Shown: positions 8,053-17,425 of the stretch, in pieces
Numbering within the stretch: position 1 is the first letter of the stretch
Layout of the letters: every line of letters starts with the position of its first letter
Origin: Actinomycetes bacterium
GTDB taxonomy: Bacteria; Actinomycetota; Acidimicrobiia; Acidimicrobiales; RAAP-2
Assembly: GCA_021791845.1 (NCBI GenBank)
Contig: JAJYVT010000014.1
Coordinates: forward strand, 1 to 53,166
Length of the DNA: 53,166 bases
Direction: 5' to 3'
Translations under genes and position numbers: made by a program
The notes under the pieces: model-generated
Told to the model about the DNA's origin: nothing
Databases searched by the model: none
The model's input: the letters and a program-made list of their open reading frames with translations, nothing else

Positions 8053-10422
8053 GTGGAGCCGAGCACCGCACCGGCCACGACCGAGGAGCTCCGCCTGCTC
8101 GACGCCTACTGGCGGGCCGCCAACTACCTGTCCGTGGGGCAGATCTACCTGCTCGACAACCCGCTGCTGACCGAGCCGCTGGCGCCGGAGCACGTCAAGC
8201 CCCGCCTGCTCGGCCACTGGGGCACGACGCCGGGACTCAACCTCGTGTACGCCCACATGAACCGGGTCATCCGGGCGAGGGACCTGAACGCCATCTACGT
8301 CTTCGGCCCCGGCCACGGCGGACCGGCGGCGGTCGCCAACGCCTACCTCGAAGGGACCTACAGCGAGGTCTACCCGCACGTGCCGAGCACCGCCGAGGGG
8401 ATGCGCCGCCTGTTCCGGCAGTTCTCGTTCCCCGGCGGGGTGCCGTCGCACGTCGCCCCGGAGACGCCCGGGTCCATCCACGAAGGGGGCGAGCTGGGGT
8501 ACGCGCTGTCCCACGCCTACGGCGCCGCCTTCGACAACCCCGACCTCCTCGTCTGCTGCGTGGTCGGCGACGGGGAAGCGGAGACGGGGCCGCTGGCCAC
8601 GAGCTGGCACTCGAACAAGTTCCTCAACCCGCGCTCCGACGGCGCCGTGCTGCCCATCCTGCACCTGAACGGGTACAAGATCGCCAACCCCGCCGTCCTG
8701 GCCCGCATCGGCGACGACGAGCTCACCTCGTTGCTCGAGGGCTACGGCCACGAGGTCCACTGGGTCTCGGGCGACGACCCCGAGCTCGTGCACCGCCAGC
8801 TGGCGGACACCCTGGACGCCGTGCTCGACCGGATCGCCGAGATCCAGCGGCTCGCCCGCGGCGGCGGCGAGACGACGCGGCCCCGCTGGCCCATGATCGT
8901 GCTGCGCACGCCCAAGGGGTGGACCGGCCCGGCGACCGTGGACGGCGTCCAGGTGGAGGGGCTCTGGCGGGCGCACCAGGTGCCCATCCCCAACGTGCGG
9001 GGCGACCCTGGCCACCTGGCCCAGCTCGAGGCCTGGATGCGCAGCTACCGGCCGGAGGAGCTCTTCGACGCCGGCGGGGCCCTCGTCCCCGAGCTGGCGG
9101 CGTTGGCACCCGCCGGCACGCGCCGCATGAGCGCCAACCCCCACGCCAACGGCGGGCTCCTGCGGCGCGAGCTGGAGCTCCCGGACTTCCGCCGCTACGG
9201 CGTCACCGTGAGCCGGCCGGCCACCACCTGGTCCGAGCCGACCAAGGTGCTCGGCACCTTCCTGCGCGACGTGGTCCGTGCCAACCCGGACCGGTTCCGC
9301 CTCTTCGGCCCGGACGAGACGGTGTCCAACCGGCTGGACGCCGTCTTCGCCGCCACCGACCGCCAGTGGGTCGCCACCCGGCTCCCCACCGACGAGCACC
9401 TGGCCCCCCGGGGGCAGGTGATGGAGATGCTGTCCGAGCACCAGTGCGAGGGCTGGCTCGAGGGCTACCTCCTCACGGGGCGTCACGGACTGTTCTGCAG
9501 CTACGAGGCGTTCATCCACCTGGTGGACTCGATGGTCAACCAGCACGCCAAGTGGCTCGAGACCACCAGGCAGCTCGCCTGGCGACGGCCGCTCGCCTCC
9601 CTCACCTACCTGCTCACCTCGCACGTCTGGCGCCAGGACCACAACGGCTTCTCGCACCAGGACCCGGGGTTCATCGACCACGTGGCCAACAAGAAGGCGG
9701 AGGTGGTCCGCATCTACCTGCCCCCCGACGCCAACAGCCTGCTCGCGGTCATGGACCGGTGCCTGCGCAGCCAGGACAACGTGAACGTCGTGGTGGCGGG
9801 CAAGCAGCCGGCGCTGGACTTCCTGGCGATGGACGACGCGGTGCTCCACTGCGAGCGGGGGGCGGGCATCTGGGAATGGGCCTCGACCGACGGCGACGAC
9901 CCCGACGTGGTCCTCGCCTGCTGCGGGGACGTCCCGACGTTGGAGGCCCTCGCCGCCACCGCCATCCTGCGGGAGCGGCTGCCGAGCCTGCACGTCCGCT
10001 TCGTGAACGTGGTCGACCTCATGCGCCTCCAGCCGGACACCGAGCACCCCGACGGGCTCCCCGACCGGGAGTTCGACACCCTGTTCACCCCCGACCGGCC
10101 GATCATCTTCGCCTTCCACGGGTACCCCTGGCTGGTGCACCGGCTGGCCTACCGGCGGCGGGGCCACGCCAACCTCCACGTGCGCGGCTACAAGGAGGAA
10201 GGCACGACCACGACCCCGTTCGACATGGTGATGCTGAACGACCTGGACCGCTTCCACCTGGTCATGGACGTGGTCGACCGGGTCCCGGGGCTGGGCTCGC
10301 GCGCCGCCACCCTGCGCCAGGAGATGGCCGACGCCCGGGCCCGGGCCCGGGCCTACACCCGGGAGCACGGCGAGGACCCGCCCGAGATCGCCGGCTGGAC
10401 CTGGCCGGACCGCGCAGGCTGA
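8053..10422 (+). CDS. xfp: Xylulose-5-phosphate/fructose-6-phosphate phosphoketolase
   Basis: A thiamine-diphosphate enzyme that splits xylulose-5-P or fructose-6-P with phosphate into acetyl-phosphate plus glyceraldehyde-3-P or erythrose-4-P. Visible hallmarks are [31 protein letters not shown] and the TPP-binding [20 protein letters not shown]. Its 789 residues are normal for the family. I choose the GTG at 8053 because GGAGGT (8041-8046) lies 6 nt before it; an in-frame ATG at 8008 has no ribosome site. Acetate kinase follows after 25 bp, giving a two-gene route from sugar phosphate to acetate plus ATP. A DosR-like box upstream suggests hypoxic induction. Confidence 0.96.
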   Translation: MEPSTAPATTEELRLLDAYWRAANYLSVGQIYLLDNPLLTEPLAPEHVKPRLLGHWGTTPGLNLVYAHMNRVIRARDLNAIYVFGPGHGGPAAVANAYLEGTYSEVYPHVPSTAEGMRRLFRQFSFPGGVPSHVAPETPGSIHEGGELGYALSHAYGAAFDNPDLLVCCVVGDGEAETGPLATSWHSNKFLNPRSDGAVLPILHLNGYKIANPAVLARIGDDELTSLLEGYGHEVHWVSGDDPELVHRQLADTLDAVLDRIAEIQRLARGGGETTRPRWPMIVLRTPKGWTGPATVDGVQVEGLWRAHQVPIPNVRGDPGHLAQLEAWMRSYRPEELFDAGGALVPELAALAPAGTRRMSANPHANGGLLRRELELPDFRRYGVTVSRPATTWSEPTKVLGTFLRDVVRANPDRFRLFGPDETVSNRLDAVFAATDRQWVATRLPTDEHLAPRGQVMEMLSEHQCEGWLEGYLLTGRHGLFCSYEAFIHLVDSMVNQHAKWLETTRQLAWRRPLASLTYLLTSHVWRQDHNGFSHQDPGFIDHVANKKAEVVRIYLPPDANSLLAVMDRCLRSQDNVNVVVAGKQPALDFLAMDDAVLHCERGAGIWEWASTDGDDPDVVLACCGDVPTLEALAATAILRERLPSLHVRFVNVVDLMRLQPDTEHPDGLPDREFDTLFTPDRPIIFAFHGYPWLVHRLAYRRRGHANLHVRGYKEEGTTTTPFDMVMLNDLDRFHLVMDVVDRVPGLGSRAATLRQEMADARARARAYTREHGEDPPEIAGWTWPDRAG

Positions 10423-10447
10423 CCGAGCGGGCTGATCGGGCTGCCCC

Positions 10448-11575
10448 GTGCGCATCCTGGCCGTGAACGCCGGATCCTCGACGCTCAAGCTCTCGGTGCT
10501 CGAGCACGGGAAACGCCGCGACGCCGTGACCCTGGCCACGACCGATGCCGGTCCCGAGGCCGCGGCCATCGAGGAGGTCCTCGCCCGGTGGCAGCCGGTG
10601 GACGCCGTCGGGTACCGCGTCGTCCACGGCGGCACGGCGTTCGTCTCACCCGTCATCGTGGACGACGACGTCCGTCGCCGCCTGGACCAACTGGTCGACC
10701 TGGCGCCCCTGCACATGCCGTCCTCCCTGGCCGCCGTGGACGAGCTGCGGCGCCTGGCGCCGGCGCTGCCGCACGTCGCCTGCTTCGACACGGCCTTCCA
10801 CGCCACGCTGCCGCCGGCGGCGGCGACCTACGCCCTCCCCGAGGACTGGCGGGCGGCCTGGCCCCTGCGGCGCTTCGGCTTCCACGGGCTGTCGCACGCC
10901 CACGCGGCGGCCCGCGGCGCGACACTGGCCGGCGCCGCACCCGAGTCCCTCCGTGTGGTCACCTGCCACCTCGGCGCCGGGGCCTCCCTGGCCGCCGTCC
11001 GGGCCGGGCGCTCGGTCGACACCACCATGGGCTTCACCCCGCTCGAGGGGCTCGTGATGGCGACGCGGGCGGGCTCGGTGGACCCGGGGCTCCTGCTGTG
11101 GCTGGAGACGCACGCCGGGCTCACGCCCGAGGAGCTGGCGTCCGGGCTCCAGCACCGCGGCGGACTGACCGGCCTGTGCGGCCGGGGGGACATGCGCGCC
11201 GTCCTGGCGGCCGAGCGCGACGGCGACGAGCGCGCCGCCCTGGCGCTGGCCGTCTACCTCCACCGCCTCCGGGCGGAGATCGCGGCCATGGCCGCCGCCA
11301 TGGGCGGGCTCGACGTCCTGGTGTTCACCGGCGGGGTGGGCGAGGGGGCGTGGTCGGTCCGGGCCCGGACGGCGGCGGGCCTGCACTTCCTCGGCGTCGC
11401 GCTCGACGACGAGCGCAACCGGTCGGCCGTGCCCGACGCCGAGGTGAGCGCGCCGGGGGCGCGGGTGCGCACCTTCGTCGTCGCAGCGGGCGAGGACGTC
11501 CAGATCGCCAGGGAGGTGGAGGACGTGCTCGGTGGAGCGACCGCGCCCGCTCAGGCCCCGGTGCCGGAGCCCTGA
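10448..11575 (+). CDS. ackA: Acetate kinase
   Basis: 375 residues, GTG start. It transfers phosphate from acetyl-phosphate to ADP. Family motifs are present in order: N-terminal AVNAGSSTLKLSVL, GYRVVHGG, FDTAFHATLP, RRFGFHGLSH, CHLGAGASLAAVRAGRSVDTTMGFTPLEG and TGGVGEGAWSVR. It lies 25 bp after phosphoketolase and surely acts with it. Its last 25 bp overlap, on the opposite strand, the 3' end of the USP gene at 11551-12018, so the two convergent transcripts are complementary there. The C-terminal tail (TAPAQAPVPEP) is outside the fold. Confidence 0.96.
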   Translation: MRILAVNAGSSTLKLSVLEHGKRRDAVTLATTDAGPEAAAIEEVLARWQPVDAVGYRVVHGGTAFVSPVIVDDDVRRRLDQLVDLAPLHMPSSLAAVDELRRLAPALPHVACFDTAFHATLPPAAATYALPEDWRAAWPLRRFGFHGLSHAHAAARGATLAGAAPESLRVVTCHLGAGASLAAVRAGRSVDTTMGFTPLEGLVMATRAGSVDPGLLLWLETHAGLTPEELASGLQHRGGLTGLCGRGDMRAVLAAERDGDERAALALAVYLHRLRAEIAAMAAAMGGLDVLVFTGGVGEGAWSVRARTAAGLHFLGVALDDERNRSAVPDAEVSAPGARVRTFVVAAGEDVQIAREVEDVLGGATAPAQAPVPEP

Positions 11576-12018
11576 CCGTCCGGCGGGGCGGCGCCGCGCA
11601 CGACGACCACCGGGCAGTGGGCGTGGGCCACGCAGTACTGGCCGACCGACCCGATCAGCATGCCGGCGAGCTCGCCGTGGCCGCGGGAGCCGACAACCAG
11701 CAACCGGGCCCGCCGCGAGGCGTCGACCAGGACGGTCGGGGCGGCGCCCTGGACGACGGTCCCGGTGCAGGCCACCTCAGGGCGGGCGGCCCGGACCGTC
11801 TCCTCGCCGGCTGCGACGAGGCGGGCCGCGTCGGCGGCCGGGTCGAAGTCCGAGGGGACCGGGACGGCCCAGCCGTAGCTGCGGGGCCAGTCCCAGGCGA
11901 CCACGATCTCGAGCCGGCTCCCGGTGGCCGCCGCCTGGTCCGCCGCCCACCGCAGGGCGGCGTCGGCGTAGGCCGAGCCGTCGACCCCCACCACCACCGG
12001 GGCGTCCGACGCGCTCAC
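11551..12018 (-). CDS. Universal stress protein (ATP-binding type)
   Basis: A 155-residue single-domain USP. It opens with VVVGVDGSAYADAALRWAADQA and ends with the nucleotide-binding motif VVGSRGHGELAGMLIGSVGQYCVAHAHCPVVVV (G-x2-G-x9-G-S). The GTG at 12018 overlaps the upstream kinase stop as GTGA, a 4-bp overlap that implies translational coupling. ATP-binding USPs are typical DosR-regulon members in mycobacteria. Pairing with a DevS/DosS-like kinase and a DosR-like box fits a hypoxia or dormancy role. Confidence 0.93.
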   Translation of the reverse strand: MSASDAPVVVGVDGSAYADAALRWAADQAAATGSRLEIVVAWDWPRSYGWAVPVPSDFDPAADAARLVAAGEETVRAARPEVACTGTVVQGAAPTVLVDASRRARLLVVGSRGHGELAGMLIGSVGQYCVAHAHCPVVVVRGAAPPDGQGSGTGA

Positions 12019-13232
12019 GGGAGCGGCACCTGCCACCGGACCCGGGTCCCGCCCCCGGGCTTCGACTCGACCAGGTGGACCCCGCCCAGCTGGGCGGCCC
12101 GGTGCGCCATGTTGCCGAGGCCGAGGCCGCCGCCAGCACCGGGTTCGTGCGGCGCGTCCGGATCGATCCCGCGCCCGTCGTCGAGGACCTCGAGGATGCA
12201 CCGGCCGTCGGCGACCACGAGCGACAGCCGCGCCGAGCGCGCCTCGGCGTGGCGGGCCACGTTCGTCAGCGCCTCCCGGGCCACGGCGAGCAGGTGCTCG
12301 GTCACCTCGTCGGTCACCATCGTGTCGACCGGGCCCGCGAACGAAAGCTGCACGTCGAAGCCCAGTACCGGCCGGAGGTCCTGGACGAGGGCGTGGAGGT
12401 CCCCCCGGACGCTTCGGGTGGGCCGGGCGGCGCCGAGCTCGAAGATGGACGAGCGGATCTGGAGGATGGTGCCGTCGAGGTCGTCGATGGCCTGCTGCAG
12501 CCGGACGTCCACCCCGTCGGGGAGCTCCTTGCGCACGACGCCCTGCAGCGAGAGGCCCACGGCAAAGAGGCGCTGGATCACGGCGTCGTGGAGGTCGCGG
12601 GCGATGCGGTCGCGGTCCTCCAGCAGCGCCGCGTCCTGGGCGCGCTGGTGCAACCGGGCGTTCTGGATGGCGATGCCCGCCGCCGCCGCCAGGGCGCCGG
12701 CGAGGTTCTCGTCGTCGCTGGTGAACTCGGACCACCCGATCTTGTCGGTGAGGTAGAGGTTGCCGTAGACCTCGTCGCGCGCCATCACCGGCACCCCGAG
12801 GAACGACGTCATCGGCGGGTGGCCCTCGGGGAACCCGACGCTGTCGGGATGGGCATGCAGGTCGGCCAGGCGCAGCGGCGTCGGGTCGCTGATGAGCAGC
12901 CCGAGGAGCCCCAGCCCCTTCGGACGGTGGGCGATGTTCGCCTCCTCGGCCGGCGTGACGCCCACCGTGATGAACTCCGCCAGCCCGGTCCCCTCCTCAT
13001 CCAGCATGCCCAGGGCCCCGTAGCGGGCGCCGGTCATGGAGGTGGCCTCCTCCACCAGGTGGCGCAGGAGGTCGGGCAGGGCGAGGTCGCCCTGCAACAG
13101 GAACACGGCCTGGAGCAGTCGCCGCAACCTGACCGGGTCCTCGACGCTGCGATAGGGCACCGCCACCACGATACCGCGGCCCTCCACACCTGCATTCAGC
13201 GTTGCCACCTCCTGCGCAGTGCATGCACGCAC
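12015..13232 (-). CDS. DevS/DosS-like GAF sensor histidine kinase
   Basis: Domains: GAF at about residues 40-195 (MTGARYGALGMLDEEGTGL...HPDSVGFPEGHPPMTSFLGVPVMARDEVYGNLYLTDK), HisKA_3 dimerisation helix with the phospho-acceptor His in DRIARDLHDAVIQRLFAVGL, then HATPase_c (AREALTNVARHAE; DDGRGI; GGLGLGNM). The GAF matches the oxygen/NO-sensing GAF-A of mycobacterial DevS/DosS, where a His in this HPPM-like region binds haem; haem binding here is inference. It has one GAF, against two in DevS. The start is unsettled: I give the outer ATG (13232), but AGGAGGT (13207-13213) sits 7 nt before a CTG at 13199, and a GTG lies at 13187. Its NarL-type response regulator is not in this window. Confidence 0.9.
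   Translation of the reverse strand: MRACTAQEVATLNAGVEGRGIVVAVPYRSVEDPVRLRRLLQAVFLLQGDLALPDLLRHLVEEATSMTGARYGALGMLDEEGTGLAEFITVGVTPAEEANIAHRPKGLGLLGLLISDPTPLRLADLHAHPDSVGFPEGHPPMTSFLGVPVMARDEVYGNLYLTDKIGWSEFTSDDENLAGALAAAAGIAIQNARLHQRAQDAALLEDRDRIARDLHDAVIQRLFAVGLSLQGVVRKELPDGVDVRLQQAIDDLDGTILQIRSSIFELGAARPTRSVRGDLHALVQDLRPVLGFDVQLSFAGPVDTMVTDEVTEHLLAVAREALTNVARHAEARSARLSLVVADGRCILEVLDDGRGIDPDAPHEPGAGGGLGLGNMAHRAAQLGGVHLVESKPGGGTRVRWQVPLP
13207..13213 (-). promoter_or_regulatory. Strong ribosome site pointing to a CTG start in the sensor kinase
   Basis: Read on the minus strand this is a perfect AGGAGGT. Seven nucleotides later comes CTG (13199-13197), in frame with the kinase. No ATG or GTG lies at that spacing: the ATG at 13232 is upstream of the site and the GTG at 13187 is 19 nt away. 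A non-canonical CTG start is therefore plausible. Confidence 0.45.
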
Positions 13233-13278
13233 CCATCACGGCAGCGCGGTCCCCGCCTGGGAACCGGCCCCGTGCATT

Positions 13279-13292
13279 CGGACCTTCGACCC
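13279..13292 (+). promoter_or_regulatory. DosR/DevR-like box between the sensor kinase and the arginine deiminase operon
   Basis: CGGACCTTCGACCC differs from the phosphoketolase site at two of 14 positions. It lies 80-93 bp before the antiporter ATG and 47-80 bp before the possible kinase starts, so it could serve both directions. A second imperfect dyad (13249-13266, GGTCCCC...GGGAACC) is nearby. Confidence 0.5.
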
Positions 13293-13371
13293 TACGGGGC
13301 GTCGGGAGCCCCACCCCACACTCGAGAGCAGCGGCGCGACGCAGAGCGCGCCGACACAGAAGGGAGCAGTC

Positions 13372-15048
13372 ATGTCGCTCCGAGAACGGTCGTCGCAGAT
13401 CGGCACCGACGAGTCGCCGGTGACCCCGAAGCACGCACTCACGGCGAAGCGCGCATTCAGCGCGAAGCACGCGGCCACGCCGTCGCAGACATTGACGCCA
13501 AAGCAAGAGGCCAAGGCGCGCGCCCTGGGCGTCACCTCGGCCACCGGCCTCGTCATCGGCTCGATCGTCGGCACCGGCGTGTTCACCATGCCGGCCGTGC
13601 TGGCCGGAGCGGGCACGATGTCGCTCGCCGTCCTCGGGGTGATCGCCATCGGGGCGATGGTGCTCGCCGTCCTCTTCGGCCAGCTGACCCGCAGGGTCCC
13701 CAACGCCGACGGGGGCATGTACGCCTACGCCCGCCACGAGTTCGGCGACTTCGCCGGCTACCTGACCGGCTGGTGCTACTGGGTCCAGTCCTGGGCCGGC
13801 AACGCCGCCATCGTCTCGTCCTGGGTCTTCTACGTGACCGCCCTGTTCGGCTGGGCCAACCCCAGCGGGCTGCAGCTGTGGGCCATCGCCCTCGTGGGCC
13901 TGTGGATCCCGGCAGCGGTGAACCTCGCAGGCGTCCGCCAGATGGCGTGGTTCCAGAACGTGAGCGTCTTCCTCAAGTTCATGCCGCTGCTCTTCATCGG
14001 CATCGTCGGGTGGTTCTACGTCCACGGCGGCAACTTCGGCTCGTTCAACATGTCGGGCGGGAGCCTCTACAGCGGCATCGGCATCGCCGCCGGGGTGGCG
14101 CTGTTCTCGTTCATCGGCGTGGAGGCGGCCGCCATCACCGCCAAGCGGGTGAAGGACCCCGGCCGCAACGTCTCCAGGGCGTCGCTCCTCGGCACCGGGG
14201 CCAGCGCGGTGCTCTACCTGCTCACCGCGGCCGTGGTGATGGGCCTCGTGCCGCACCACGCGCTGGTCGCCACCGGGTCGCCGTTCGTGACAGCGTTCCG
14301 CAACATGTTCCAGGCGGCCTGGGCGGCCAAGTTCATCGCCGCCGTGGCCGTCGTGTCCGGCATCGGCGCCCTCAACGGCTGGACGCTGCTCGTGACCGAG
14401 ACGTCCCGGGCGGTGGCGCAGGACGGGCTGTTCCCCCGGCCCTTCGCCTGGCAGGACCGCAAGCACACGGCGTGGTTCGGCATCGTTGTCGGGACCGTGC
14501 TCCCCTCGATCCTCATGCTGTGGTCGTACGAGACCAAGACCGGCCTGACGGTCTTCACCTACCTCGTCGACCTCACCGTCGTGACCGTGGCCATCCCCTA
14601 CTTCATGTCGGCCATCGCCCAGCTGACGTACCTCGTGTCGCGGCGGCGCCCCGTCCAGGGCTGGGCCCTCGCACGTGACCTCCTGGTCGCCGGCATCTCG
14701 GTCCTGTTCTCCATGTGGGTGACGTTCGCCTCGGGCTACCAGGTGGTGTACCAGGCGCTCGTGGTGCTCATGGCCGGGCTCGTCTTCTACGCCCTGCTGA
14801 ACGCCCGCCGGACGCCCGCCCCGGGCACGGAGCCCTCGGCCGGCATCGCGCCATCGATGCTGGCCGTCACCGACGGCCACGGCGGCGGCGCCCTCGGGCA
14901 GGCCGGCGCGGCCGTCGAGGGCGTGCCGGCCCGCACGCTGCGGGCGGTGCCCGACCCGGCGGACGGGACCCCGCCGGCGGCGGGACCGGGCGGGACCGGG
15001 ACGATCGGGACCCCGCCGGTGACCGGAACAGCTCCGGCGCCGCAGTGA
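13372..15048 (+). CDS. APC-family amino-acid antiporter, likely arginine/ornithine
   Basis: 558 residues, ATG start after AAGGGAG. The hydrophilic N-terminus is Ser/Thr/Lys-rich. The first helix carries the APC glycine signature ([24 protein letters not shown]), followed by about 12 TM segments and a Gly/Pro-rich tail. The [22 protein letters not shown] segment is typical of APC members. It belongs to the basic-amino-acid/polyamine antiporter branch. The direct neighbours are arcA, arcB and arcC, so electroneutral exchange of arginine for ornithine is the natural role. The specificity is inferred from the operon. Confidence 0.88.
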   Translation: MSLRERSSQIGTDESPVTPKHALTAKRAFSAKHAATPSQTLTPKQEAKARALGVTSATGLVIGSIVGTGVFTMPAVLAGAGTMSLAVLGVIAIGAMVLAVLFGQLTRRVPNADGGMYAYARHEFGDFAGYLTGWCYWVQSWAGNAAIVSSWVFYVTALFGWANPSGLQLWAIALVGLWIPAAVNLAGVRQMAWFQNVSVFLKFMPLLFIGIVGWFYVHGGNFGSFNMSGGSLYSGIGIAAGVALFSFIGVEAAAITAKRVKDPGRNVSRASLLGTGASAVLYLLTAAVVMGLVPHHALVATGSPFVTAFRNMFQAAWAAKFIAAVAVVSGIGALNGWTLLVTETSRAVAQDGLFPRPFAWQDRKHTAWFGIVVGTVLPSILMLWSYETKTGLTVFTYLVDLTVVTVAIPYFMSAIAQLTYLVSRRRPVQGWALARDLLVAGISVLFSMWVTFASGYQVVYQALVVLMAGLVFYALLNARRTPAPGTEPSAGIAPSMLAVTDGHGGGALGQAGAAVEGVPARTLRAVPDPADGTPPAAGPGGTGTIGTPPVTGTAPAPQ

Positions 15049-15083
15049 CCACCCCGTCGGCGCACGAGAAAGGAGGCTCTGCC

Positions 15084-16307
15084 ATGTCGTTCCACGTCGA
15101 CTCGGAGATCGGCCGGCTCCGCCAGGTGATCCTGCACCGCCCGGGCCTGGAGCTGTCCCGCCTCTCCCCCCGCAACATCGAGAGCCTGCTCTTCGACGAC
15201 GTGCTGTGGGCCAAGAAGGCGAAGGAGGAGCACGACGCCTTCGCCGAGGCCCTACGGGAGCGCGACGTCGAGGTCCACTACTTCGGCGAGCTCCTGGGCG
15301 AGACGCTGGCGGTGCCCGAGGCCCGGACGTTCGTCCTCGACCGGGTCTGCACCCCCGAGCGGTTCGGACCGGAGCTGGTGGAGGCGGTGCGGTCGCTGCT
15401 CGACGACATGGACGGGCCGATGCTGGCCGAGTACCTGATCGGCGGCATCCTGAAGGCCGACCTCCATCCCGAGCGCGCCCGGCGGAGCCTGCGCTGGCAG
15501 ATGCTGTCACCGGACGACTTCCTCCTGCCGCCGCTCCCCAACCACCTGTTCCAGCGGGACAACTCGTGCTGGATCTACGGCGGGGTCTCGGTCAACCCGA
15601 TGGCCAAGGCGGCCCGCCAGCGCGAGTCGGTGCACTCGCGCGCCGTCTACCGCTTCCACCCGCTCTTCGCCCGTGAGACCTTCGACGTCTACTACGGCGA
15701 CGACGACACCGACCACCAGCCCGCCACCCTCGAGGGGGGCGACGTCCACGTCCTCGGCAACGGGGCGGTGCTGGTCGGCATGGGCGAGCGCTCGTCGCCA
15801 ATGGCGGTGGAGATCCTCGCCTCGCGACTCTTCGAGACGGGGGCGGCCACGTCGGTCCTGGCGGTCGAGCTGCCCAAGTCCCGAGCCACGATGCACCTGG
15901 ACACCGTGATGACGATGGTGGACCGGGCGACCTTCGTGGTGTACCCCTACCTGGAGCACCACCTCCGCAGCTGGACCATCACCTCGGACACGGCGTCCCC
16001 GCGTCCGCACATCGAGCGCAACCACAACTTCTGGGAGGCGGTGGCCGAGGCGCTCGCGCTCGACAAGGTCACGGTCCTGTCGACCGACGAGGACGTGCGC
16101 GCCGCCGAGCGGGAGCAATGGGACGACGGCACGAACTACCTGGCGGTCGCCCCGGGTGTGGTCATGGGGTACGAGCGCAACGTGCCCACCAACACCATGC
16201 TGCGCAAGCACGGCATCGAGGTCATCACGATCGCAGGCTCCGAGCTCGGGCGCGGCCGGGGCGGCCCGCGGTGCATGACCTGCCCGATCGAGCGCGACGC
16301 GGCGTAG
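15084..16307 (+). CDS. arcA: Arginine deiminase
   Basis: Hydrolyses arginine to citrulline and ammonia, the first step of the ADI pathway. It has 407 residues, normal length. The catalytic set is visible: Asp159 in [12 protein letters not shown], Glu217 in [11 protein letters not shown], His271 and Asp273 in [11 protein letters not shown], and the nucleophile Cys397 in GGPRCMTCP. The ATG is preceded by AAAGGAGG. It lies 35 bp after the antiporter and 109 bp before arcB. This pathway yields one ATP per arginine without respiration and also raises pH. Confidence 0.97.
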   Translation: MSFHVDSEIGRLRQVILHRPGLELSRLSPRNIESLLFDDVLWAKKAKEEHDAFAEALRERDVEVHYFGELLGETLAVPEARTFVLDRVCTPERFGPELVEAVRSLLDDMDGPMLAEYLIGGILKADLHPERARRSLRWQMLSPDDFLLPPLPNHLFQRDNSCWIYGGVSVNPMAKAARQRESVHSRAVYRFHPLFARETFDVYYGDDDTDHQPATLEGGDVHVLGNGAVLVGMGERSSPMAVEILASRLFETGAATSVLAVELPKSRATMHLDTVMTMVDRATFVVYPYLEHHLRSWTITSDTASPRPHIERNHNFWEAVAEALALDKVTVLSTDEDVRAAEREQWDDGTNYLAVAPGVVMGYERNVPTNTMLRKHGIEVITIAGSELGRGRGGPRCMTCPIERDAA

Positions 16308-16416
16308 GGCGGGCGCGACGCGGGGCCGGGCACGGCCCGGGGTGCAGCGGGACGCGCCGCAGCGGGACGCTCCGCACCGGCTCGTCCCGCCGGAGAACGA
16401 GAGAGGAGAGAGCTCC

Positions 16417-17424
16417 ATGGTGGACCTCTACGGCAGGAGCTACCTGAAGGACACCGACCTGAACGCCGAGGAGTACGGCTTCCTCCTGGACCTGGCGGCC
16501 GCGCTGCGACAGGAGAAGCGTGCGGGCGCCGGGCGACCGCTGCTGGCGGGGAAGAACGTCGCCCTCCTGTTCGCAAAGACGTCCACCCGGACGCGCTCGG
16601 CCTTCGAGGTCGCGACCTCCGACCTCGGGGGCCACCCCACCTACCTCGGGCCCGGCGAGACGCAGTTCGGGGTGAAGGAGTCGACGGCCGACACCGCCCG
16701 GGTCCTCGGCCGGATGTTCGACGGCATCGAGTTCCGGGGCTCGGCCCACGCCGACGCAGAGACCCTGGCGGCGCGCGCCGGCGTACCGGTGTGGAACGGG
16801 CTCACCGACCAGTGGCACCCCACCCAGAGCCTGTCCGACCTGCTCACGATGCGGGACCACTCGGACCGACCGCTCGACGAGGTGTCGGTGTGCTTCCTCG
16901 GTGACGCCTCCAACAACACCTGCGCATCGCTCCTCACCGCCGGCGCCCTGATGGGGATGGACGTGCGCGTCGCCGCGCCGCTGGGGCGGCGCCCGACGGC
17001 GGCCGTCTGGCAGGCGGCAGGCGTCCTGGCGGCGGCGTCGGGCGCCCACCTCACGCTCACCGACGACGCCCACGCCGCCGTGGACGGGGCCGACTTCCTC
17101 TACACCGACGTGTGGCTCTCCATGGGAGAGGACCCGGCCCTCTGGGACGAGCGGATCGACCTGCTGCTCCCCTTCCAGGTCAACGCCAAGCTCATGGCCG
17201 AGACGGGCAGGCCCGACGTGAAGTTCATGCACTGCCTCCCCGCCTTCCACGACACCGGGACCGAGATCGGGCGGGCCATCCACGAGCGGCGCGGGCTCGA
17301 GGCCCTGGAGGTCACCGACGAGGTCTTCGAGTCGGACGCCTCGATCGTCTTCGACCAGGCCGAGAACCGGCTCCACACGATCAAGGCCCTGATGGCGGCC
17401 ACCCTGAGCCGGAGCGGGCACTGA
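16417..17424 (+). CDS. arcB: Ornithine carbamoyltransferase (catabolic, ADI pathway)
   Basis: 335 residues. It catalyses phosphorolysis of citrulline to ornithine and carbamoyl-phosphate in this setting. The carbamoyl-phosphate motif STRTRSAFE, the HPTQ motif (DQWHPTQSLSDL), the ornithine loop and MHCLPAFHD with the catalytic Cys are all intact. The ATG at 16417 is preceded by GAGAGGAGAG. The catabolic role is assigned from the operon, since the anabolic argF enzyme looks alike. The leader at 16330-16380 has short CAGCGGGACGC direct repeats of no clear meaning. Carbamate kinase starts 1 nt after the stop. Confidence 0.95.
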   Translation: MVDLYGRSYLKDTDLNAEEYGFLLDLAAALRQEKRAGAGRPLLAGKNVALLFAKTSTRTRSAFEVATSDLGGHPTYLGPGETQFGVKESTADTARVLGRMFDGIEFRGSAHADAETLAARAGVPVWNGLTDQWHPTQSLSDLLTMRDHSDRPLDEVSVCFLGDASNNTCASLLTAGALMGMDVRVAAPLGRRPTAAVWQAAGVLAAASGAHLTLTDDAHAAVDGADFLYTDVWLSMGEDPALWDERIDLLLPFQVNAKLMAETGRPDVKFMHCLPAFHDTGTEIGRAIHERRGLEALEVTDEVFESDASIVFDQAENRLHTIKALMAATLSRSGH

Positions 17425-17425
17425 G

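Noticed and set aside
5436..8078. An 880-codon minus-strand frame opposite the MMPL gene
   Set aside because: It is rich in His/Gly/Arg/Asp with no recognisable fold; the plus-strand MMPL gene explains the region.
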